From Ooceraea biroi (Eukaryota > Arthropoda > Insecta > Hymenoptera > Formicidae), in contig NC_039507.1 in NCBI RefSeq assembly GCF_003672135.1, forward strand, positions 62,001 through 126,000: a stretch of 64,000 nt of DNA. Direction: 5' to 3'. Positions 34,734 to 45,285 of this stretch are shown here, piece after piece (position 1 is the first letter of the stretch; each line of letters begins with the position of its first letter). A program made the translations under genes and the position numbers. The notes beneath the pieces are model-generated. The model was not told the origin of the DNA. It saw nothing but the letters and a program-made list of their open reading frames with translations, and searched no databases.

Positions 34734-37260
34734 TTACAATATAACAAAAGATGCGCAAAGTACAAATATCACGATACTGGTTCGTATCATTACAACTGAC
34801 GTAACCGTTTATATAACAAATTTATTTGCTACATCATTCTGTTCTCATAATTTGTGTTTCTTTGAAATAAACGATAACGCGTGTCTAACATTCGACGTTT
34901 AACATCAGATCGTTTATGAAAATAATGTAATTAGTCCATTAAATGATTTTTATTATGATACATGACATCATATGAATCAAGGCATAACATGTATAAAAAT
35001 TTGTAACGAGAGATCCAACCGTAACGCCGTTTACCCCGCATACATGTAATATATATGCTTAAGAAAGATATTTATTGCATCATTGGCATTATAAAATATC
35101 GTCGTGTGTAGCATGATGTAAAAAGAAAGGTGTAACAACATGACGTATGCGCAGTAGTCCAACCAAGAAGAATTGGGTCCAAATGCTTTGAAGTGACGTG
35201 AAATTAAAAAGATTATACAATAAAAATGACACTTTTCTTTTTACATTATGGTGTGTAATAGATATCGTTTGTGCTTAAAGCAATTGACAACTATCTTTTA
35301 AGCAGTTATTTCTAGCAATATGTGAAGTAGAAAAGTTAATTTGTATTCCTGTAATCCATGATGATGGTGTATTATCATCTCAGTATTTTTTTTTCAAGTG
35401 TTTTTTGCATAAAATAAAATACTTTTATTGTAAGTTTATAGTTTTTCCTATCACAAGTTTGTTATATCTTTATTTTTCGCATCACAGGCAGTCTGTATAC
35501 AGAGCATATAGAAGGAAAAAGTCTAAGATATATGTTAACTTATAAAAACATTAACAAACAACGCGTATTATATTTTAATTTCCATTATTGTAAACTGAAA
35601 CTTTGTATCTATGTACTATGTGATGTTCTTGATATTAAGACGTTTCAATTTCAATAATAAATTTATTTTTTGAAACAATAAAAATACCAAATTGAAAATA
35701 TAATAATATTCGTTTTATTACGTTATATATACATTAGATATTATAATAGAATATTGATACAATATCAGTTACCTGCGTTTTAATTATCTTAGTTTAAATC
35801 AACTTGTTTAATCATCACTGCGTATTCTGTACATTAATCTATTTATACATATATTTTTCTCTTGTAAGGATCCATGGTTTTCTCCTACTTTTAATCCTAA
35901 GAGAAGATCAATGAATCTTAATTAACAACAACCATCATATTATTACAAGTAGTCAGATCTGTCACAACATTCCACGTTTTTTCAACGTCTAGTCCAATTA
36001 GAAAATTAAAATAAATGTTAAGTCCTAACAAGGTATTAATAGAGCTAGAATACACACTTTTACACATGTATCATTTAAATCTTTCAGAAATTGTTATATC
36101 TCGAATTTAGCATTAGATCGACCACAATGTGTACAAGAAGACTATGCCGACGACAGTAAGATCCACACATAGGTATACGCAGCAATCAGAAGATATCAGG
36201 ATTTTTCATGCTGCCAAGGTGAGGAAGTAGTAATGCACATTATGAATATTATTTCTAATTGCTATTGCTGTTATTGCAAAATCAAAAATTCTGAGGAATA
36301 CTATATGCTGAATTGCTAGTTTTATTTTCTAAAGGTTTTCATAATATCAGTAAAGTATGTCGAATCACTATTTTTTCTCGCCCATCATATCTCTTTGTTT
36401 ATTATAATATCGCAACTTCCTGCTTTCGATATAAGATTAAAATTTCTGACATATACATAACTTAATCGGGATTCTAATCAGATATATTAACATCACGTGT
36501 GCTTAAAATTCTGCGTAGAATATTTTATCACTATAAGTATTTGTATGACGACGAAAAAATGTTAAAAAGTGAAAGATTCTTCGTGCTTGAAATGTACATT
36601 AAAGTAGAACTTGTTAAGAGTAATACAAGAAAACAAGGAAAATCTCTTTCTTCTGGATGAAATCCATAGGATTCACGTTGTATTAAATACGTTTAGTAAA
36701 AACATCTGACTTACTGTACATTCAATATTATGCTTACAATTTACGGTCATTTCCGCCGTCTTCACAAGTATGTTTTAATCATCATTTTCATTGAAAACCT
36801 TTACATACACATATTGACTACCATGTTTCCACACATGCACAATTTATCGATCGGCATATTTTATCTTCCTTTATATCTGTCGCACTTTAAATGACGCAAT
36901 GACGATGAAATGTTATAACAGTTTCCAACCCTAATTGTCGTGTACGTAAGAAAAAGTAAATTCGCCTTCTTTCTTGAAATATTCTTCTTTGAGTAATATG
37001 TACAATGGAGTTCTTGTGTATAATGTAAGAAAATAACACCACGCTTGGTCGATCCTGATTGAAGACAATCATCAATGATCGCCTTTGGGGGGATAAGTTC
37101 TTCACATGTGTGGATCATAAAGTCTTTATATATCTTAAGAAATACCCATGGTGGGACTCTCAGCATCCGTTTGGCATGTATTGATTACAATAAATAAATA
37201 ACGAACTGTTTGATGAATCGAGCGACGCATCATTTCCATGAAGTAAACTGACGAAACAGC
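34734..37260. other. 2.5 kb of MULE interior without a gene
   Basis: AT-rich; no domain, no long inverted repeat and no splice-framed exon recognised on either strand. Could be intron or flank copied with the captured genes. Confidence 0.5.
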
Positions 37261-37907
37261 TCAGGCTCCTTCGCCGTAATCGCGGTCACCTACATTAATA
37301 CGATCGGGTGTCGCGGTTACACTGAAGCCAAGAATTCTGTTATCTACTTTGAATATCTATCCCTTCTTTGGTTTCTTGGATTTTCCCTGAATAAGAAAAG
37401 AGATACTTAATATTGAACGTTGTGCACACATCTGCCAGTGTGACATTATGAATCTATTCTTACTTAATATTTAAAAAATATTAATATTAATGTCTAATTT
37501 ACTTTCTACTTTGCGAATATAATCTACCTTTACTTCCTGAAATTGTGCAGGTGCATTTGGATTAACTGCTAGCGCTGGCTTACACAGATCATCCGCTTGT
37601 GCCTGAGAACGTTGCGCTGATCGCCACTTGCTTCATTTCTCCAGGAATTGCTTATCAAATTCCGTGCTCTGCTTAGTGTCACCAAGTACAGGCGAACGTA
37701 ATTTTTAACCTCATACGCCGATTCAACGTCCCGCACAAATCCAACAAATGTAAGGACTACGAATACATATGTACGTGTACAAAAATTCAAAAATACATAA
37801 GAGAATCGTAGTTGTAGCACAAGACTTACTATCCACAGACGCCTGTATGCTACTCAACGCTTTATTGCACCATTGTATAAACTCGTCGGTCTTGACTGTC
37901 ATTGAAG
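37261..37907 (-). pseudogene. GIGYF: GIGYF gene C-terminal fragment captured in the MULE
   Basis: GIGYF proteins are GYF-domain translational repressors working with 4EHP. Minus-strand exons: ~37,907-37,830 (KTDEFIQWCNKALSSIQASV), 37,756-37,528 (FVGFVRDVESAYEVKNYVRL then, after a one-base loss, GDTKQSTEFDKQFLEK) and 37,386-37,261 (GKSKKPKKG, then NRILGFSVTATPDRINVGD). Order and text match the conserved GIGYF C-terminus. Lesions: missing base near 37,690, TGA for Arg near 37,646 (a CpG-type change) and TAG for Lys near 37,358. The fragment starts right at the inner edge of the MULE right end. The GYF domain is absent. Confidence 0.85.
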
Positions 37908-38245
37908 ATTATAAACATAGGCTAGGGTCAAAAAATCCCTAGATTTTTGGCTTCACGTCTGGTTGATGACATGAAACTTTATTTTGAGATGCAATTATTA
38001 TTTCCCAAACTCTAAAAACATTACAGGCGTATTTCCCAAATGATTTGGCGTTGAAAGAAGCGAAAAAGAACATTATTTGGAATGATGTCTGCTAACTATA
38101 CTCTCAACTCATTTTCATTAATTATTAAAAAACCATTACTTCCCAAACTCTAAAAGTGGTTTCCTAAACTTTCCCAAACGATTCCCAAACGATTGCAATT
38201 AAAAAAAAAAGATTTATCATATTTGTCTGCTAACTATACGGCGGT
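37904..38245 (-). repeat. Right terminal inverted repeat of the MULE
   Basis: Inverse of 24,689-25,043; outer end at 38,245 followed by the target copy GGCATATAC. Confidence 0.85.
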
Positions 38246-38293
38246 GGCATATACATATGCGATTATGTCAGCTGATATATTTTGTTGTGTGGG

Positions 38294-38880
38294 ATTGGTT
38301 AAGTTGTTCCATTTCTATTCATGGAATTTAGGAATAGAATTTACTTGGAAAATTAATTTAAAAGTTAAAATATTTGTTTGCTAAATATGTTAGTTTAATT
38401 AGAATTAAAATCAAAGCCTTTTGATTGATAATTAATTTCCATCTGCCAGTAGATTATATTATCGTTTTCACAAATACACGTTTTGTAACACAACCAACAT
38501 CAACACACTATTTTCTTTCTCTGGCAGATGTAACTGATGTAATTAAAACTGTACGTAATGAAACTTTTTAAAATATAATGTCCATATTAACAAATTAACC
38601 GTGTACCGATCATTTTGATTCCCTCTGTTCATCTCCGCCTTCCCAGATCGTACGGGTCCTATCCCAGGTAAAAGGGATTCAGTTCCCTGACCTAAAAAGG
38701 GACCAACGGACAGACCGTTCCAGGGCTTACGGTAAAGTCGACCTCCGTGGTCGTTGACCTTAAAGCCGGAACAAGTGGTCAGTCCGACTCGTGCTTTGGG
38801 TCCTACCCGCCACAAGGTACGAGAGGCGTTCTGCTGCGTCCTCCCTTCGAGCTCTCCCGAGCTCTGGACGTAACAATAAT
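38294..38880. other. Unclassified sequence with a GC-rich repeat fragment
   Basis: 38,294-38,590 is AT-rich with nothing recognised. 38,600-38,880 is a GC-rich block (CCCAGATCGTACGGGTCC ... GAGCTCTCCCGAGCTCTGG) that breaks off exactly where the TTGCAA-family arm begins; it looks like a fragment of a retroelement but has no recognisable coding text. Confidence 0.35.
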
Positions 38881-39106
38881 ATTGGACCAATATAAATTAC
38901 TCTCTTTTACTATACTATTATATTTTTTGCAATGTTTCTGGGAGCACACATTTCAATGTTGCTGTAATGTTTCCTAGGGCGGACATTTCAACGTTACTGC
39001 AATGTTGCAGCAACATTGCAGGATATTTCGCAACTTCCATGCAATATTGCAATCTTTCAATGTAAGATTTCTGCAACGTTTCTGCAATCTTTCGGTGCTG
39101 TATGGG
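38881..39106 (+). mobile_element. TTGCAA-family solo right arm
   Basis: Matches the right ~230 bases of the 612-bp element, from ATTGGACCAATATAAATTAC to GTGCTGTATGGG at 39,106, but the left part is replaced by an unrelated GC-rich block. A ~15-base stretch is missing relative to the other copies. Confidence 0.8.
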
Positions 39107-39121
39107 AATGCATTAAAAAAT

Positions 39122-39349
39122 AAGAGTTTTTATTAAAAGAAAAACGAGAATGGTCCCCGAGCCCGCGTTTGGGGACGGCGAAGGAGGAAATGATTATTAT
39201 GAAACGCCGATCGGAGAAAATCGGGCCTGGTGCAAGTTTCTCACCTGCCCCAACACAAAACACTCGTTTCATAATAATCATTTCCTCCTTCGCCGTCCCC
39301 AAACGCGGGCTCGGGGACCATTCTCGTTTTTCTTTTAATAAAAACTCTT
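39122..39349. repeat. Palindrome with perfect 84-base arms
   Basis: Arms 39,122-39,205 and 39,266-39,349 are perfect inverses (start AAGAGTTTTTATTAAAAGAA, include GGTCCCCGAGCCCGCG), separated by 60 bases. Perfect arms imply recent origin or gene conversion. Non-coding; the open frames on both strands are consequences of the symmetry. Confidence 0.95.
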
Positions 39350-40247
39350 GTTTTTTTAATACAATAATTCAAATTAATGCCGAAGGTCATCTGGAGTTAC
39401 ATTTGATTTCTTAATCGCAAACTCCTACTTTTGACTCCAGGTACGACAAGAGTGGATAAATTATTAACTACTTTTAGCACTACCCAGGAACAACGACACG
39501 GACGTAGTAGTTTCCTGTTCCCTTCGGGGTGCTTGATTAACGTGAGTTCTCTCACCTCTCACGAATCGGGGTGCTTGGTTAACGTGATTTTCGCCGATTG
39601 CAGCGCCATCTACGAAGATTCGAAAAAATGTTTCAGATAAAAGTTACGTATTTTTTCCCCGTAGAATACGAATCTGCAAAAAAAAATAGGGGTTCCCATT
39701 TAAAATTTCAAAGTTGTCCCCCGCCCCACCCACAAGGGGGGTCGGGGACGGCTTACTTGTAGCATAATTGGATTCCTCCCTTGAAAACATTAAACACGTA
39801 TTTTTCTACTTTCCATTGGAGGCGTATTTCTCGAGATATTCGACCGTGTCCAGACTTTTATAACACCCTGTATATCCCATAATCCCATGGAGCTATGGAG
39901 GTTTCATGGACATCCACTAGTTGCTAATTTCTATGTATATAACCCGGTAAAAACTTGTTTATATATAATCACATAAAACTGTAAGAAATTATATAGATGT
40001 ATTAAATATGTCCATACATGTTTTCTTTCTCTTGTAAAATTTCTGATTACATATATGTAGAACAAATAATAAGAGAAATAATTAAAAAATAATTAGAAAA
40101 ATAATTTATGCATCGTCTTTTTGTAAAATTGTGGGATAATATATATTATCCCAGAATTAATCAGAAATTTTACATCTTTCGTCATCTTATAAAATCGTGT
40201 TACATTTAAAATTAACGTGTAAAATGCATTGCTCAATTACTCTTCAT
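39350..40247. other. Repeat-derived, no gene seen
   Basis: Contains GC-rich fragments (GGGGTGCTTG-TTAACGTGA twice at ~39,524 and ~39,567) and an insect-repeat-type terminus AACACCCTGTATATCCC at ~39,862; the rest is AT-rich with a short palindrome TGGGATAATATATATTATCCCA at ~40,131. Confidence 0.4.
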
Positions 40248-40859
40248 CCATACAGCACCGAAAGATTGCAGAAACGTTGCAGAAATCTTACATTGAAAGA
40301 TTGCAATATTGCATGGAAGTTGCGAAATGTCCTGCAATGTTGCTGCAACATTGCAGTAACGTTGAAATGTCCGTCCTAGGAAACATTGCAATGAAACATT
40401 GCAGCAACATTGAAATGTGTGCTCCCAGAAACATTGCAAAAAATATAATAGTATAGTAAAAGAGAGTAATTTATATTGGTCCAATATTATAAAGTAATCT
40501 GTTTTTTAGCTAATATTTAATTATGATTAAATGGACAAATTTAATGACTTCAGATGCTTGCGGCGTGCGTGGACGTTGTCCATGGGAACCTCTGCCGCAA
40601 GTGCAAAAATTCTCAGAAAAGTTATTATCCTGCCAAGGCACGTACTTATATAACTGTCAAGCTAAATCTTAACGTCAAGTAAGAACTCGACATATGCACC
40701 ACCTAGTGGTGCGGAGCGAAAACGCATACAGCTTTGCAGGATCATTTCGGTGCAATATTGCAATTGTATATCTCTGTAATAATCTCTGCAAAATTACATT
40801 GCAACTTGTAATGTTGCAACATTCCTGCAGTAAAACTGGAAGCTTATGTGCTGTATGGG
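40248..40859 (-). mobile_element. TTGCAA-family nonautonomous element, 612 bp
   Basis: Same length and organisation as 17,525-18,136 but in reverse orientation, with TIRs CCATACAGCAC and GTGCTGTATGGG, TTGCAA arrays and the shared core. The first base of the left terminus is missing. It inserted just downstream of the FBXO21-like last exon. Confidence 0.85.
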
Positions 40860-40980
40860 CAGATTAATTATTTTATTTTATTTTGAAACATATAGTTTTA
40901 CAGTTGTCAATATTTGGTAGAACAACAGTATTATGTTTACAACATATTCTAGATTTTAACCGCATACCAATAAAAAAAAG

Positions 40981-41132
40981 TTACAAGTTGTTAACTAAAT
41001 ATAATACATCGTCTGGATACTCAGTTGCTAGCATCTTATTTGGCATGTAATAAGTGCCTTTAAATTCAGAAAAATATTCACCGAGGTCGCTACTATTAAA
41101 AGGTGTCGGCGTATTTAGCTTCTCTAACTTGT
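40981..41132 (-). pseudogene. FBXO21: FBXO21-like last exon, copy B
   Basis: Opens after a TTATTTCAG acceptor and encodes LNTPTPFNSSDLGEYFSEFK then GTYYMPNKMLATEYPDDVLY and a TAA stop. This is the FBXO21 C-terminus (human ...GRYFSEFTGTHYIPN...RYPEDLEFVYE). It belongs with the minus-strand exons at 43.3-43.9 kb; transposon sequence separates them. Its counterpart is absent from copy A. Confidence 0.8.
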
Positions 41133-41159
41133 CTGAAATAAAAAATATACACTCATGTT

Positions 41160-41500
41160 ATTATAAAAAGTGCTCCCAGGTTAAGTGGCCCAACTTGAAA
41201 TATGAATTTAGAACTCAAAACAAAACAAAAAATTCCTTTGGAAGTATGTTCGCAAATGCTTCGTTCACGAGATATTAACTTCTAAAGTTATTAGGATATA
41301 AGATTTATTAGTAAATAATTTTGACATAATCTAGGTTTCTCTTCTTTCTTGCTTTACAGTAATCAAAACCGTGTTGAAAATATTCTGGATTGCTGGAAGA
41401 CTTTTCACGCGACTAAACATGATTCATTAATAAAACATCTTTTCTTTGATGGAGAATATCTTGTCTGATAAATATAGCCTTCTTTGTTCACAAAATGTTT
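41160..41500 (+). pseudogene. Unidentified exon fragments, related to 17.3-17.4 kb
   Basis: KWPNLKYEF-type text at 41,180 and, after a TTTACAG acceptor at ~41,360, NQNRVENILDCWKTFHATKH then DSLIKHLFFDGEYLV and a stop. Sequence 41,330-41,510 recurs inverted at 42,480-42,665. Possibly a transposase C-terminus; family not recognised. Confidence 0.35.
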
Positions 41501-41820
41501 TGTAAAAATTGTGGATCATATTTATTATTCTTTCTTTGATTTAAAACCCAAGTGGAAGATGTTTTCTGCGTGGTATATCAACTGGTAATAAAATGCTGAA
41601 TACGTTGAAGATAGACAACTTCCATCGACTGAGAGTATTTTTCATAGAATTGTGAATGACATTCCTAACTCAGAAACAGATTTCCGGATATTTGTTGATG
41701 GGTTTTGGTTGCAATGCTGTAATATGATAGCAATTATTCTTTTATTTTGCAGTGGTTCAAAAACTTCATCAGCTCGTGGCACCATATTAAATGACTCAGT
41801 TTCCCTTAATCGGTGGAATG

Positions 41821-42137
41821 TTAAGGGGATGCTGGAGTGACCAGGGAATTTCTTCGCGATGGTGCTACCATTTGCACAATAAAATGCTTTTTATAAAAAT
41901 TTGGCAAGTTGTACGCACAAAATTGCACCCCAGCAGTCTCGGAATTAAACTAAAGGAATATAATAAAGCTTCTAAAGGCACTTTTAAAAGCTTTATTATA
42001 TTCCTTTAGTTTATTCCGAGACTGCTTGGGTGCAATTTTGTGCGTACAACTTGCCAAATTTTTATAAAAAGCATTTTGAGTTTAAATTTTATGCAAATGG
42101 CAACACTGTTTCACTAGCCACTCCAGCATCCCCTTAA
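41821..42137. repeat. Palindromic MITE with TTAA ends, ~317 bp
   Basis: Two ~155-base arms beginning TTAAGGGGATGCTGGAGTG meet near 41,979; both edges carry TTAA, the piggyBac-type target. One arm only is present in copy A (18,234-18,402), where the homology stops exactly at the palindrome tip. Confidence 0.85.
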
Positions 42138-42234
42138 AGATAACAGTATCCTATTTGGTAATCTTCTGTTTGGAAATCGCGTGGTGTATTCACAGTGAGC
42201 AGCATTAATATTTCCGTTACAAAATCTATATAAA

Positions 42235-43049
42235 CCCATAGAGCACCGGAAGATTGCAGAAACGTTACAGAAATCTTACATTGAAAGATTGCAATATTGC
42301 ATGGCAGTTGCGAAATGTCTCTGCAATGTGCTGCAACATTGCAGTAACGTTGAAATGTCCGCCCTAGGAAACATTGCAATGAAACATTGCAGCAACATTG
42401 AAATGTGTGCTCCCAGAAACATTGCAAAAAATATAATAGTATAGTAAAAGAGAGTAATTTATATTGATCCAATTAATATTACAAAACATTTTGTGAACAA
42501 AGAAGGCTATATTTATCAGACAAGATATTCTCCATCAAAGAAAAGATGTTTTATTAATGAATCATGTTTAGTCGCGTGAAAAGTCTTCCAGCAATCCAGA
42601 ATATTTTCAACACGGTTTTGATTACTGTAAAACAAGAAAGAAGAGAAACCTAGATTATGTCAAAATTATTACTTTATAATTAAAGTAATCTGTTTTTTAG
42701 CTAATACTTAATTATGATTAAATGGGCAAATTTAATGACTTCAGATCCTTGCGGCGTGCGTGTACGTTGTCCATGGGAACCTCTGCCGCAAGTGCAAAAA
42801 TTCTCAGAAAAATTATTATCATGCCAAGGCACGTACTTGTATAACTGTGAAGCTAAATCTTAACGTCGAGTAAGAACTCGACATATGCACCACCTAGTGG
42901 TGCGGAGCGAAAACGCATACAACTTTGCAGGATCATTTCGGTGCAATATTGCAATTGTATATCTCTGTAATATCTCTGCAAAATTACATTGCAACTTGTA
43001 ATGTTGCAACATTCCTGCAATAAAACTTGAAGCTTATGTGCTGTATGGG
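42235..43049 (-). mobile_element. TTGCAA-family element, copy B, with internal insert
   Basis: Ends CCCATAGAGCACC (42,235) and GTGCTGTATGGG (43,049), AA on both sides. 815 bp = 612 + ~203; the insert at ~42,475-42,680 is an inverted copy of 41,330-41,510. Confidence 0.85.
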
Positions 43050-43353
43050 AATATACAATGTCTGTCAATGACCTATAAACCAAAAAAAGTGATATTTCGA
43101 TTATATTCAATCCTATACTTCTGTAGCTTAAAAAGTCAATATATCTTGAACAAAGCGCTTGCGAGCATACTTCCAGAGGAAAATGTTTTGTTTTGAAGTC
43201 CTCATTATAATTTTAAGTTTACGAAAATCATATTTTAAGTTCGACCATTTATCGCGGGAGGATCCTATTGTAGTAATATAGTAATTATATATGTGTATAG
43301 TAAATATATATAATTCAGAATAACACAATGTATTTAAAACACTTTGTTTATAC

Positions 43354-43907
43354 CTTCTTGAATATAACATGCCCGCTTGAATGGAAATAGATTCTGGCTT
43401 GCGGGAATAGCTAGGTACCATGCACTTTGTACCTCGGCTAAACAGTTCAAATAGTTCCATCTCCTTATCAAATCATCATCCACTGACCATCCTATTATCA
43501 CGTGTGGCATTTTATGGCATTTTACTTCTGAATGAGTTTTGTCGGTACAAATACATGTCACTATCATTCCAACTGCGAATTTCATTTCAGCCTTCCTCTT
43601 CTTTGGTTTGGGTGTGTATTTTATACATTCTTCTCTTAAGTCACACTAGAATGTACAAAATAATTACCGATAATAAATACTTATCTTATAATTTTTATTA
43701 TAAGAATATTATAATTAATTACTTATAAAAACTTAATTACTTTCACATACGACACATCCGCAAAAAAGATAATCTCTTCAAAGGAGGCAAATTGGAATAC
43801 AAGTACTCTTGTACTGTCTTCATGACTAAATAACAACCATTTTTAATGAGATAAGGTACTAAGGAAATTCTATTAGACGTAAGTCTATCGTCCCAAACGT
43901 TCGCCAG
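43354..43907 (-). pseudogene. FBXO21: FBXO21-like TPR and YccV exons, copy B (unbroken)
   Basis: Minus-strand exon 43,907-43,751 reads LANVWDDRLTSNRISLVPYL onward without frameshift, and 43,645-43,354 encodes the complete YccV-like domain (MKFAVGMIVTCICTDKTHSE, HVIIGWSVDDDLIRRWNYLN, WYLAIPASQNLFPFKRACYI). Unlike copy A both exons are intact, and a last exon exists at 40,981-41,132. The 5' exons are not collinear: related ones lie on the opposite strand at 48.3-49.3 kb, so the gene is still disrupted as a whole. Confidence 0.7.
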
Positions 43908-45087
43908 CTGGGTAAATATGATGCAGAATCACGACTAGGATCTATATCTTTGTACATTACTTTTAAACAGTTTTCTTTTGCCTCTCCCATTATCTTGCAC
44001 AAGAAGATCTTTCTCGGAATGTCGTCGTGATGTAAAGTAACATATAATTATACGCAGAATATTATACTTATAGTTTCTTGTTTTATGCATATGTGTAATC
44101 TTTATGTATCACACACACAATAGGTATGCGCGGACATACCGTATATTGGTAATCTATAACCCTTATCGCCTTTCGTGATACATCGATCTGTCTTCTTGCA
44201 TAGCACGTAACACTAGATTCATTCTGCACATATGTGGAAACACGAAATTTACTTATTGTGGAAATATTTTTATCTGCAGATATATTATTTGACAAATATG
44301 TGACAATTACGCTTATCTCAAGACATATCGATACTCCTACCCAAGGAACACACTGAAGTCAAGAAAGAGTCAAAATGACTTTATTTTGATTCGAAATAGC
44401 CATGATTTTCCATGTGACGAAAATTTGATTTATCATGATATCATCACATACGCTGCTCAGTGACGAAAAAATGATCGATTTTACGCTGGCCCTGCAAATT
44501 TATAGTAATGTGAAAATGATTTGAAAATGATGAAAAATTCTCAAAATTATATATTTGCAGCAAACACAAAGTATAACTATTATATATAACACAGAAGTAA
44601 CACGTAATATAACAACTGTTATATGTTATTAATGTTGAGGTTGCATAATTTACTTTGTAACTGCAATAGAACTGCGTTATAAAACTGTTATATTGCTCTG
44701 TTATACATTGGTTATAATAATATAACAGTAATATAACTGAAATATGCGATATTATATAACTGTAAATTTTGCATATTATGTCTATGTTATATATCATTTT
44801 TAACATTCAGATGTCGAGTTGTCCGGTAGATGGCTTCGTTTCTCGCATGCAAAATATAATACAAAATATATATAGGAACGGTGATCACGGCAGGGCACAA
44901 CTTGTATCGTAAGTCCATTTCTACGATGAAGTGTGGTACATTTTTGAACGAATAACAAATAAGAGGAAAGTACGAACTTGTACATAACGTTTAGGAAAAT
45001 AAATTAAACATGCACCTGTAGTTGTAGAGAGAGGAAGAAAGAATAAATAATATATATTCCATTTATATAACATTTAAATAACATTTT

Positions 45088-45285
45088 AGGGTAATTATGT
45101 ACTTTAACGGACCAACCTCCGATGACCTTGACCTTGACATATGTTGTCAAGGTCACCCTCCTGAGTGACCTTGAAGAGGTTTTAGCCGTCGCTCGTTGTT
45201 TACTAAAAAGTTATTAACAAAAGAAGTTTAATAATTTTGCACGAATTTTCAGCTGTCCACGCGAAGCAAGGACTTGAGTGACATA
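45088..45285 (+). repeat. One arm of the ACCTTGACC MITE
   Basis: Matches the ends of the MITE at 14,752-15,488 (GGTAATTATGTACTTTAACG, GTCAAGGTCACCCTCCTGAG). After about 45,222 it follows the left arm of that MITE rather than the adjacent right arm, then is cut by the mariner insertion at a TA. Confidence 0.75.

Larger units (their letters stand above)
24689..38245 (+). mobile_element. Giant composite MULE (Pack-MULE-like), 13.56 kb
   Basis: Terminal inverted repeats of about 340-355 bp (24,689-25,043 and 37,904-38,245, roughly 97% alike by eye) start ACCGCCGTATAGTTAGCAGA. The flanking 9-mers are GGCATATAT (24,680-24,688) and GGCATATAC (38,246-38,254), an 8/9 match to the 9-bp target duplication typical of MULE/Mutator and FB/NOF elements. 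Inside: a broken MULE transposase with USP-like C-terminus, and broken fragments of ELYS, PIGA and GIGYF that keep introns, plus two MITE insertions. Ends contain reiterated TTTGGGAA motifs and a third partial copy of the end at 25,070-25,190. Confidence 0.8.
23923..38293. mobile_element. AGATATCT-family element, split by the giant MULE
   Basis: Left end GCCACACAGCAAAATATATCA (23,923) and right end ATATATTTTGTTGTGTGGG (38,293) are inverted repeats with AT flanking on both outer sides. The left part repeats AGATATC/GATATCT motifs (23,955-24,080 and 24,480-24,665). It is interrupted by the 287-bp MITE at 24,185-24,471 and by the MULE at 24,689-38,245. The right part left over is only 38,246-38,293. 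Confidence 0.65.
41970..45222 (-). repeat. Inverted segmental duplication, copy B
   Basis: Reverse-orientation partner of 15,357-18,402. Longer by about 205 bases, almost all due to a ~203-bp insert at 42,475-42,680 within the TTGCAA element. Its outer edge is followed within 65 bases by the mariner at 45,286. Confidence 0.9.

Noticed and set aside
24689..38245. The 340-bp inverted pair as part of the 3-kb inverted duplication
   Set aside because: The two pairs have different centres (about 31.5 versus 30.3 kb), no homology continues between them, and the inner pair has its own target duplication.
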